Shown: in pieces, positions 17,447-22,249 of the stretch | How positions within the stretch are numbered: position 1 is the first letter of the stretch | How the letters are laid out: each line of letters begins with the position of its first letter | DNA from: a virus | Length of the DNA stretch: 25,603 nt | Strand: one strand, 5' to 3' | IMG/VR virus record: IMGVR_UViG_3300032116_001189 | Location: 1-25,603 of that record | The notes under the pieces: model-generated | Seen by the model: the letters and a program-made list of their open reading frames with translations, nothing else | Database searches by the model: none | What the model was told of the DNA's origin: nothing | Translations under genes and position numbers: made by a program

Positions 17447-17644
17447 ATGAATAGACAATACAGGAGAAAAATGGAAAAATTGCAGAAGAAAGAGTATGAT
17501 CTTTTTGTTAAGAAGAATAAAAACTTTTTAGATGCAATAAAGGGAGATCAAGGATCTCAACAAGCATTACAAAGAATCAAAGAACTATTAGATAATTATG
17601 GCAAAAAACAAAGTAACGGAGACCCTATTCAAGAAGAAGCCTAA
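17447..17644 (+). CDS. Small charged helical protein, first rightward gene
   Basis: A 65-residue protein: a basic N-terminus (MNRQYRRKMEKLQKKEYDLF), a helix (SQQALQRIKELLDNYGKK) and an acidic end. It should be a single long helix or helical hairpin. It is the first gene on the plus strand, 13-20 bases from the divergent promoter. The next small gene begins inside it, 47 bases before its stop. I do not recognise a family. Confidence 0.6.
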   Translation: MNRQYRRKMEKLQKKEYDLFVKKNKNFLDAIKGDQGSQQALQRIKELLDNYGKKQSNGDPIQEEA

Positions 17645-17732
17645 AACCTCACTTGGTAGACATGCTAAGAAAGATAGTATCTCTAAGGCTAGTAAGAGGT
17701 ATAAGAAACCTTATGCTGGACAAGGAAGATAA
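17598..17732 (+). CDS. 44-residue basic protein ending in GQGR
   Basis: Overlapping frame with ATG at 17598 inside the preceding gene and TAA at 17732: MAKNKVTETLFKKKPKTSLG followed by RHAKKDSISKASKRYKKPYA and GQGR. It is strongly basic (about one residue in three is Lys or Arg), rich in Ser/Thr, and has no hydrophobic core. The pattern of GRHAKK, SK-S-K-YKK and a terminal GQGR is one I associate with short proteins in crAss-like and other Bacteroidota phages, which argues that this is a real gene. A nucleic-acid-binding or packaged role is plausible from charge alone. It is followed by a structured non-coding stretch. Confidence 0.65.
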   Translation: MAKNKVTETLFKKKPKTSLGRHAKKDSISKASKRYKKPYAGQGR

Positions 17733-17771
17733 AATATTTTTTTAGAAGTAGATATAAAGTCAAAAATTTTA

Positions 17772-17897
17772 CGTATAATTACTTAAAGTAATTACATACA
17801 TCTTTAAGGATGTATTGGGTGTACTGTAAGTAGAATCTAAGAGGCATTGTATAGCATATGCAATCAGGGGTAGTAGCTAAGTTACTACCTTTTTGTT
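17772..17897 (+). ncRNA. Candidate small RNA: three hairpins plus terminator
   Basis: No frame of note lies here. Stems in order: TAATTACTT/AAGTAATTA at 17776-17794 (9 bp around one base); ATACATC/GATGTAT at 17796-17815 (7 bp, 6-base loop); ATTGTATA/TATGCAAT at 17846-17864 (8 pairs, one G-U, 3-base loop); and a terminator stem GGTAGTA/TACTACC at 17869-17889 followed by TTTTTGTTTT. A plus-strand CGTATAA box (17772-17778) is at its left edge. It may be an independent RNA or the 3' UTR of the 44-residue gene. Confidence 0.5.
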
Positions 17898-17899
17898 TT
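17869..17899 (+). terminator. Intrinsic terminator
   Basis: Perfect 7 bp stem GGTAGTA/TACTACC with a 7-base loop, followed directly by TTTTTGTTTTA. It ends the transcript of the first two plus-strand genes and the hairpin cluster. Confidence 0.7.
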
Positions 17900-18055
17900 A
17901 CAGAAAAGTAGTATTGTATTTTACATTTTTAAAATTTTTTTAAAATTTTTTTTACTGTGTGGGGGTAATGGATAGCTAACAACAAAGTCCCCCAATCTCT
18001 TAGTTAGGGCGCGTACCCCCTTGCGTCTTTGTCTCACAATTTAATAATTACTAAA

Positions 18056-18301
18056 ATGCAGATTGCAAAAAACACCCCATTTTTCTTTCATTCTCTCCGT
18101 GGAGAGAAGTCGGCTCTCATCCTGGTTAAAAAGCCAGGTGTATTTAGTGGCACACCAGTATATGTAGCAAGAGACCTTGTTGCAGGTATGAACCCTGGAG
18201 ATGTAGCACGTCTTCAGATGGACTACACTGCCATACCTTGGATAGTAGATGGCGAGGCCAGAACTACCAAGACTGGTGAGGCACTGCTCATCCTGCAGTA
18301 A
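18056..18301 (+). CDS. 81-residue protein of unknown function, GC-richer than neighbours
   Basis: I start it at the ATG at 18056 (MQIAKNTPFFFHSLRGEKSA); a TTG at 18029 would add nine residues without need. The product looks like a small beta-rich domain (ALILVKKPGVFSGTPVYVAR in the first half, VDGEARTTKTGEALLIL at the end) with no cysteines, signal peptide or membrane segment. Base composition is visibly more GC-rich than in any neighbouring gene, and its codons include GTG, CTG, CTC and GGC that are rare elsewhere in the window. With its own leader and a strong terminator 4 bases after the stop it looks like an independent unit, possibly acquired from the host or another phage. Function not recognised. 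Confidence 0.65.
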   Translation: MQIAKNTPFFFHSLRGEKSALILVKKPGVFSGTPVYVARDLVAGMNPGDVARLQMDYTAIPWIVDGEARTTKTGEALLILQ

Positions 18302-18305
18302 TCAC

Positions 18306-18326
18306 GGGGGCTATGCCCCCTTTTAT
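18306..18326 (+). terminator. Intrinsic terminator after the 81-residue gene
   Basis: GGGGGC/GCCCCC perfect 6 bp stem with a TAT loop (18306-18320), followed by TTTTATTT. It begins 4 bases after the TAA stop. Confidence 0.85.
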
Positions 18327-18329
18327 TTG

Positions 18330-18602
18330 CTTTTTTATAGAGTAGAAACTTTTAGTAACATTGTTTACTGATTGTGTAAGTGATTGATAATCACTATAAC
18401 TCTCTATCACTCAACATACAAATTAAGGCTATTCCTTGTGTGTTGTTTTAATTTAATTATATAGCCATTTTTATACCTTACTGAACAAAGAGAGTATTCA
18501 GTGATGTTTGCATAGCTAGCAAACAAGGTTCTATCTTGACTAATAGGAGAGACTATTAAAAATTGTTAGAATTACAGGGGTGAAATTCCCCTTTCTTTTA
18601 AT
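18330..18602 (+). ncRNA. Candidate structured RNA of about 260 bases
   Basis: There is no gene between the terminator at 18306 and the frame at 18619. Stems: GTGATT/AATCAC (18380-18394); GGCTAT/ATAGCC (18427-18466, wide loop, followed by ATTTTTATAC); CTGAA/TTCAG (18481-18501); TGTTTGC/GCAAACA (18505-18525); TAATAG/CTATTA (18541-18558); and a final AGGGG/CCCCT hairpin with a T-rich run (18576-18602). It could be one RNA, or two separated by the stem at 18427-18466 acting as a terminator. Confidence 0.45.
18576..18602 (+). terminator. Intrinsic terminator
   Basis: AGGGG/CCCCT stem with a 7-base TGAAATT loop, then TTCTTTTAATTCTTT. It closes the hairpin cluster before the small frame at 18619. 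Confidence 0.6.
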
Positions 18603-18618
18603 TCTTTAATTCAAGTAT

Positions 18619-18744
18619 ATGTTTTTCTGTATTGAACACACAATATTTTGTTCTATTGTTTCAGTAGGACAAGACTATATTATTGTAGATTCTAATGGTC
18701 ATAAATATGTGACTAATTGGGATAATCTAATTGTTCCTTTTTAA
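18619..18744 (+). CDS. 41-residue hypothetical protein
   Basis: ATG at 18619 to TAA at 18744. The product starts MFFCIEHTIFCSIVSVGQDY and continues IIVDSNGHKYVTNWDNLIVP F. The second half (GQDYIIVDSNGHKYV) reads like two strands of a small beta barrel, which is why I list it; the first half is hydrophobic with two cysteines. No ribosome-binding motif, but none is expected in this group. The stop overlaps the left arm of the 12 bp helix that starts at 18741, so translation could affect folding of that element. Existence is uncertain. Confidence 0.4.
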   Translation: MFFCIEHTIFCSIVSVGQDYIIVDSNGHKYVTNWDNLIVPF

Positions 18745-18827
18745 TTACAACAACAGGGCTCTGTTCCTGCCTATGATATTTATCTGAATAGATAAATGGA
18801 GGGAAGAAAATAAAATGTTGTAATTAA
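18741..18827 (+). ncRNA. Candidate three-way-junction RNA element closed by a 12 bp helix
   Basis: TTAATTACAACA (18741-18752) is the exact reverse complement of TGTTGTAATTAA (18816-18827). Inside lie AACAG/CTGTT with a GGCT loop (just after the left arm, partly competing with its last bases) and TTTATCT/AGATAAA with a GAAT loop (18779-18796). Such a closed, branched fold in 87 bases suggests a regulatory RNA or riboswitch-like leader for the genes that follow. No known class recognised. Confidence 0.45.
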
Positions 18828-18830
18828 AAT

Positions 18831-18953
18831 TTTTGATTACATACCAATTGCAAGTGGTTAAGAAAACAAAAAAAGTCTATCTATTGAACTCTCAAAATAT
18901 AAACTGCTAGAGTTGTGAGTTCTGTAACAGTGTAAACTTAATTGTAATCAAAA
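18831..18953 (+). ncRNA. Candidate RNA element closed by an 11 bp helix
   Basis: TTTTGATTACA (18831-18841) pairs exactly with TGTAATCAAAA (18943-18953). Enclosed are ACCA/TGGT (near 18843-18858) and GAACTC/GAGTTC (about 18886-18922) stems. It follows the preceding element by 3 bases and ends 58 bases before the lipoprotein ATG, so it would be in that gene's leader. Between 18954 and 19011 I see nothing else. Confidence 0.4.
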
Positions 18954-19011
18954 TTAGTCCTAAGCATGACTATAAACTGCTTTTCTTTTATTTAGTAAAC
19001 AATTACCAATT

Positions 19012-19224
19012 ATGATAAAAAAACTTTTAACAATACTATCAGTGGGAGTGCTGTTAGTATCATGTACAACAAGTCCTGAAGATAGAGGATTATATCCTGT
19101 TGCAGTAAGGATTATTGGTACCCCAATAGTAAAAACAACACTAGTAGATACTCTATTAGTTGTTGGAGATACTGTTGAGACAAGACATAGAGATACTCTT
19201 GCACTATCAATTATTATTAGATAA
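19012..19224 (+). CDS. Small phage lipoprotein
   Basis: A 70-residue protein with a classic lipoprotein signal: MIKKLL, a hydrophobic stretch (TILSVGVLLV) and the lipobox LVSC at residues ~15-18, so the mature protein starts at Cys18 and has about 53 residues. The mature part begins TTSPEDRGLYPV and has beta character. It is probably exported and anchored in the host cell envelope. Small phage lipoproteins act in superinfection exclusion or as outer-membrane spanins; neither is shown by the sequence. A 41-residue frame starts on its stop codon (TAATG). Confidence 0.75.
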   Translation: MIKKLLTILSVGVLLVSCTTSPEDRGLYPVAVRIIGTPIVKTTLVDTLLVVGDTVETRHRDTLALSIIIR

Positions 19225-19349
19225 TGCATACTATCTATGTAAACAGAGAAGTCTATTCCCAGGTGTGGAATAGGCTCTCTTGCTTTTGTAAAGTTTATTC
19301 TCGCAAATATGAGGATGGACAATACATTTTAAGGATTGCTTTTAAGTAA
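19224..19349 (+). CDS. 41-residue protein coupled to the lipoprotein
   Basis: Its ATG shares the last base of the lipoprotein TAA stop (TAATG at 19222-19226), the same coupling seen at other gene pairs in this window. The product is MHTIYVNREVYSQVWNRLSC, then FCKVYSRKYEDGQYILRIAF K. It is basic and aromatic, with a Cys-Phe-Cys pair and no signal or membrane segment. The stop lies inside the following terminator stem. No family recognised; coupling and coding appearance make it likely real. Confidence 0.5.
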   Translation: MHTIYVNREVYSQVWNRLSCFCKVYSRKYEDGQYILRIAFK

Positions 19350-19360
19350 TCCTTTTTGTT
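19331..19360 (+). terminator. Intrinsic terminator between lipoprotein unit and large RNA region
   Basis: AAGGATTGCT/AGTAATCCTT stem of 10 pairs (one G-U) with a TTTA loop at 19331-19354, followed by TTTGTT. Any transcript of the region 19361-20095 therefore needs read-through or its own promoter. Confidence 0.8.
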
Positions 19361-20095
19361 AATGCACCATAACTCACTTCCCAAGGGTGAGCAGTTGTAA
19401 TAATATTCTCCCATCGTGGTAAGAACAGAGAACTATACTATGTGAGTATAGAGTACAATAATTTTATTGTATTGAAGTACATCTATTACAACTGAGTGCA
19501 GAGGGGCAAATTAAATGTGGTTAGCCGATTAATAGACACAAGTAACCTGAATTGACAGGCTGGGTATAGCGTTTCGCATATCATAGGTATAAGTGGAATA
19601 CCAGTGTTTGAGTTAAACAGAGTTAAGCTGTGTATACTCCAAGGGATTAATGCCCTCTATTTGTTGCCTAGAGCAAACACGATTTAGTGTTATAGGCTAT
19701 TTAGAACTTGGCAAGTTCACACATTTATTTATAAACTGGGGTTAGTGAATTACCCAGTATAAAAGACTCAATACTATCCAGTAAGTTACTGGCTGTTTGG
19801 ACAAACTAGACTCAAATGTCATAGGCTGATATACCTGAATGTATATCTGTATGAGTTGTAATCCCTCTGATCAAGGGTAAACATTAGAGAAGCAAATAAA
19901 TGACTTAATTGTACCCACGCTTGCTCTTATGGAAAGATAACTGTCAGTTTATAATGGGGACAGAAAATAATAAAACAACTTATACATTTAAGTAGACAAT
20001 TAAGAACCTTTAGAGATATAAGTATGCTCACGGTGTCTACATAATGCAAGTTTTACTCTTGCTACTAATCTTTATGTTTCACATTAATCAAACTT
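19361..20095 (+). ncRNA. Candidate large structured non-coding RNA (~735 bases)
   Basis: No frame longer than a handful of codons starts here, yet stems follow each other along its whole length. Clear ones: CAGTTGTAATA/TATTACAACTG (19392-19402 with 19484-19494, 11 bp) enclosing CTATACT/AGTATAG (19433-19451) and TACAATA/TATTGTA (19454-19471); GGTTA/TAACC (19519-19547); CCTG/CAGG; GGTAT/ATACC; GCCTA/TAGGC with inner AACAC/GTGTT (19666-19697); GAACTT/AAGTTC (19704-19718); ACTGGG/CCCAGT (19735-19758); CCAGTA/TACTGG (19778-19792); GATATAC/GTATATC (19828-19847); CCCT/AGGG; CTGTC/GACAG; GTAGACA/TGTCTAC (19992-20040); GCAAG/CTTGC (20046-20062). Size, density of stems and phage context resemble the GOLLD/ROOL type of ornate RNAs, but I cannot match it to a known class. 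Confidence 0.6.
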
Positions 20096-20099
20096 AAAA

Positions 20100-20255
20100 A
20101 TGGATCCTAAAATTCAGCAAAATCTTGAAGAGTTAAAACATTTTGATAGCTCAACAGCATTTATTGCTCTAGATTTAGAGCAATACATTAAAAAATTGCT
20201 TTTAAGAATCAAAAACTTGGAAGAAGCTAATAAGTTTCTTGAAAACTCATTGTAA
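20100..20255 (+). CDS. 51-residue coiled-coil protein
   Basis: ATG at 20100, TAA at 20255: MDPKIQQNLEELKHFDSSTA, then FIALDLEQYIKKLLLRIKNL and EEANKFLENSL. The heptad-like spacing of Leu/Ile suggests a coiled coil that probably dimerises. It is preceded by ATCAAACTTAAAA, the same A-rich leader seen before the genes at 20276 and 20656, which supports the start. It is the first gene after the large non-coding region. No family recognised. Confidence 0.6.
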   Translation: MDPKIQQNLEELKHFDSSTAFIALDLEQYIKKLLLRIKNLEEANKFLENSL

Positions 20256-20275
20256 AAATTAAATCAATTAAAAAA

Positions 20276-20614
20276 ATGGCAATTGAAAAAAACTTTAAAA
20301 CATTCTGTCTTTTTGAAGGCAGACATGAACTTCCAACAAATGAAGGTGCTATATGTACCTCATTTGATTTTATTACTAAAAAGGTAGTAAAATCAGAACT
20401 TTGGAAAATTGCGCGCAATGAACCTCATTGCAAAATTATTGTTACAGGTCTTACTCCTGCATTAACAGAGTTTATCTCTGATTGGTGCAGTGAATGGACT
20501 TTTAACAGAGGAGATCTGTATATGAATTGTGATATGCTCACAGGATTTGCAGACTTAACACTTCTTCACTTTGATTCTCAGAGTGGAGAATACTGGGAAC
20601 AGAGGGTAATTTAA
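20276..20614 (+). CDS. 112-residue protein with TGLTPAL / LHFDSQSGEYW motifs
   Basis: The centre and end read KIIVTGLTPALTEFISDWCS and LTLLHFDSQSGEYWEQRVI. The arrangement strand-TGLTPAL-helix followed by a strand-H-[FY]-D-x-x-[ST]-GEY ending is one I believe recurs in small proteins of Bacteroidota phages and mobile elements, with a Rossmann-like alternation. I cannot name a function. The leader ATCAATTAAAAAA matches those of neighbouring genes. The mRNA contains a 12-pair hairpin (20365-20395) and a 7 bp hairpin (20415-20431). The stop lies in the loop of a terminator. Confidence 0.65.
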   Translation: MAIEKNFKTFCLFEGRHELPTNEGAICTSFDFITKKVVKSELWKIARNEPHCKIIVTGLTPALTEFISDWCSEWTFNRGDLYMNCDMLTGFADLTLLHFDSQSGEYWEQRVI

Positions 20615-20636
20615 CCCTCTATTTCTTTTTGTTTTA
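20601..20636 (+). terminator. Terminator overlapping the stop codon
   Basis: AGAGGGT/ACCCTCT 7 bp stem (20601-20620) with an AATTTA loop containing the TAA stop, then ATTTCTTTTTGTTTT. The next ATG is only about 20 bases downstream, so read-through or an embedded promoter must serve it. Confidence 0.7.
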
Positions 20637-20655
20637 CATCAAACCAATTTAAAAA

Positions 20656-20775
20656 ATGGAAAACTTTTTTAAACAACAAAGGAGAATGAACTTTCTCTAT
20701 GACTTAATTTGTGCAGTAGGATTTGTACTTGTATTACTTATTATTGTTCTTAAAATATTAGTGCTTGCAATATGA
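20656..20775 (+). CDS. 39-residue single-pass membrane protein
   Basis: ATG at 20656, TGA at 20775: a basic N-terminus (MENFFKQQRRMNFLYDLICA) followed by a transmembrane helix (VGFVLVLLIIVLKILVLAI) reaching the C-terminus. The positive-inside rule places the N-terminus in the cytoplasm. The next gene starts in an ATGA overlap with its stop. The leader ATCAAACCAATTTAAAAA is the A-rich type. Small membrane proteins of phages may act in lysis timing or membrane defence; nothing here decides. Confidence 0.6.
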   Translation: MENFFKQQRRMNFLYDLICAVGFVLVLLIIVLKILVLAI

Positions 20776-21005
20776 GTAATAATGCAAAACAAGATACCAT
20801 CAGGAGGTTTACTAACCTCCTTGATGGTTCTATTATTCCTTCTGTTTCTGTTGCTACAATCATAGATTACTATGAAGAATTGAAGGTAATAGACAGAAAA
20901 AGAGTAAATGTCCTTGCTGCACTTAATAAAGAGTGTAGTATTACCAAAAAATTCATTGAAGCAGAAATTGCTGAAATGGAAGAAAAATATGATGATGAAT
21001 ACTAG
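20772..21005 (+). CDS. 77-residue helical protein, unknown
   Basis: MSNNAKQDTIRRFTNLLDGS at the start, then a helical body with heptads (VIDYYEELKV-like) and a very acidic C-terminus (EAEIAEMEEKYDDEY). The start overlaps the previous stop in ATGA. A 14-pair hairpin with one bulged base (20796-20828) lies within codons ~9-19 of the mRNA. The following gene begins in its last codons. No family recognised. Confidence 0.6.
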   Translation: MSNNAKQDTIRRFTNLLDGSIIPSVSVATIIDYYEELKVIDRKRVNVLAALNKECSITKKFIEAEIAEMEEKYDDEY

Positions 21006-21162
21006 TAAAGCTCAAGAGTGGTGGTTTTACAGATCACCACTCTTTAAACAACAACTGCAGATAAAATACTATCCTGCAACAAATTGGCAATATCTTTCAC
21101 AACAACAAATTTTAACAATTTACCAACATGAGAACAAGAATCTTTGGAATCAAGTCCATTAA
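20989..21162 (+). CDS. 57-residue protein, unknown
   Basis: Three consecutive ATGs (20989, 20992, 20995) inside the end of the preceding gene offer the start; 20995 would also fit. The product is MMMNTSKAQEWWFYRSPLFK followed by QQLQIKYYPATNWQYLSQQQ and a short tail. It is rich in Trp, Tyr and Gln, which is more like a folded small protein than a chance frame. A perfect 10 bp hairpin (21014-21044) sits at codons ~9-19. Its end overlaps the next gene by 35 bases. Confidence 0.55.
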   Translation: MMMNTSKAQEWWFYRSPLFKQQLQIKYYPATNWQYLSQQQILTIYQHENKNLWNQVH

Positions 21163-21487
21163 TATTAATGGCACATCTGTTCATACTATTAATGTTAGAA
21201 TTAATAGTAATCCTACTATTATGAGTAAGATTATTAATGATGATTTTTGGAAGACAAAACACACTATTCATATGTACAATGGTAAAAGCAAGATTACATT
21301 CTTGCATACTACTATAGATATGAATGAAGCTTTTGTTGCTGCAAAATCCTTAATTAAAATTCTTTTTGCTCATAAAGTAAGCAATCTATTCAATGATAAT
21401 TATATACTTGCTCCTAATGAGAAAGTAAATCTTATCAATGAAGTTCTTGCAAAAGAATTAAAACCATCAACAGATTATCCTTGGTAA
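21128..21487 (+). CDS. 119-residue protein, unknown
   Basis: A basic protein, MRTRIFGIKSININGTSVHT, with alternating short strands rich in Ile/Asn/Thr and a helical C-terminal half (FVAAKSLIKILFAHKVSNLF). No cysteines, signal or membrane segment. It ends TDYPW and its TAA overlaps the next ATG (TAATG at 21485-21489). An 8 bp hairpin ACTATTAA/TTAATAGT (21185-21208) is within the first 30 codons. Function unknown. Confidence 0.6.
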   Translation: MRTRIFGIKSININGTSVHTINVRINSNPTIMSKIINDDFWKTKHTIHMYNGKSKITFLHTTIDMNEAFVAAKSLIKILFAHKVSNLFNDNYILAPNEKVNLINEVLAKELKPSTDYPW

Positions 21488-21732
21488 TGAAAGTTATCTG
21501 TATTGATGCATCTTATAGGCCACAGGAGATACCAATCTCCTGTTGGCTTGTTGAAGGACAGGAATATACTGTCCTTAGAGTAGGTAAAAATAAACTTACT
21601 AATGAAGATTACTTCATGCTTAAAGAAGTTCAACCTACACCTCCATATGGAGGTTATAAAGTTGATAGGTTTATCTTAACTCCTCCAGAGAATATAGAAG
21701 CTCTTTATGAGCTACAATCTATAGAAAAGTAA
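21487..21732 (+). CDS. 81-residue conserved phage protein (MKVICID family)
   Basis: I use ATG 21487, which shares a base with the previous stop; an upstream TTG at 21481 adds only two residues. The pattern MKVICIDASYRPQEIPISCW, then EGQEYTVLRV and, at the end, YKVDRF is one I know from many Bacteroidota phage and prophage proteins of unknown function, probably an SH3-like barrel. Five perfect stems lie inside this 246-base gene (21522-21543, 21554-21576, 21602-21617, 21639-21654, 21699-21713), which is unusual for coding sequence. Confidence 0.65.
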   Translation: MKVICIDASYRPQEIPISCWLVEGQEYTVLRVGKNKLTNEDYFMLKEVQPTPPYGGYKVDRFILTPPENIEALYELQSIEK

Positions 21733-21808
21733 CTTCAATATTTTCTTTATTTATTTCATTATTTTATTTATTTATTTAAAAAACTCTTTTAAAAAACAAT
21801 TTAAAGTT

Positions 21809-22198
21809 ATGGCAAAGTTTGAATTTATCCGCGATGAAGAAAGGTCTCAAGATGTAGCTAGTTTCAATGCTAGACTTATTTCTCTTTCTCAAGAACCAGT
21901 AGGACAATTTCCTTCTGGTAAGTATTATCATGTTGGTACTATCCAATTTGAGAATGATAAAGGACAAATGGTGCAAAGAACTTGCATCATTAACAAAGCT
22001 AACTTTGATAAAGGTATGAGTGAGGGTAATGATTATCTTTGCAATGCCATCATCAGAGATGGGCAGAGTACTGTTCTTCTAGTATGTTCTCATTTGCAGG
22101 GTGGTTCTGCAAGGGCAGATTTCTCTGACTTTGGTTTTGGAAGTACTACTAGTACCTCTACTCAAGTAGTTAATGCTAATCCATTAGCAGTAGCTTAA
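21809..22198 (+). CDS. Possible OB-fold / single-stranded DNA-binding-like protein
   Basis: A 129-residue protein. The core (GQFPSGKYYHVGTIQFENDK, then RTCIINKANFDKGMSEGNDY and TVLLVCSHL) alternates strands with a short helix, compatible with an OB fold. It is followed by an acidic-aromatic segment (ARADFSDFGFG) reminiscent of the SSB tail, then a Thr/Ser/Ala tail. I think relatives occur in crAss-like phages. It has a 75-base AT-rich leader with TTTATTTATTT repeats and a very strong terminator directly after it, the layout of a separately controlled, abundant product. SSB function is inference. Confidence 0.55.
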   Translation: MAKFEFIRDEERSQDVASFNARLISLSQEPVGQFPSGKYYHVGTIQFENDKGQMVQRTCIINKANFDKGMSEGNDYLCNAIIRDGQSTVLLVCSHLQGGSARADFSDFGFGSTTSTSTQVVNANPLAVA

Positions 22199-22211
22199 GA
22201 TGTAGAACTAT

Positions 22212-22240
22212 AGGAGGGGAGAAATCCCCTCCTTTTTTAC
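22212..22240 (+). terminator. Strong intrinsic terminator with GAAA tetraloop
   Basis: AGGAGGGGA/TCCCCTCCT perfect 9 bp stem with a GAAA loop at 22212-22233, followed by TTTTT. The next ATG is at 22250, leaving no room for a conventional promoter between them. Confidence 0.9.
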
Positions 22241-22249
22241 TATCCTCTT

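Noticed and set aside
18029-18055. Upstream TTG start for the 81-residue gene
   Set aside because: It adds residues with no support; the ATG at 18056 has the usual A-rich approach (ACTAAAATG).
18960-19322. Minus-strand 120-codon frame across the lipoprotein gene
   Set aside because: The plus strand holds a clear lipobox protein plus a coupled frame and a terminator in the same direction; no minus-strand gene exists nearby.
19361-20095. A group I intron, RNase P RNA or tmRNA
   Set aside because: I looked for the conserved core elements, a tRNA-like end and split flanking exons; none were convincing, and both neighbours are complete genes.
20411-20420. TTGCGCGCAA palindrome as an operator
   Set aside because: It lies inside a coding sequence with no second copy and no promoter element next to it.
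21733-21808. TTTATTTATTT repeats before the OB-fold-like gene as a microsatellite or origin
   Set aside because: Short AT-rich runs of this kind are expected at this base composition; no iteron or palindrome accompanies them.
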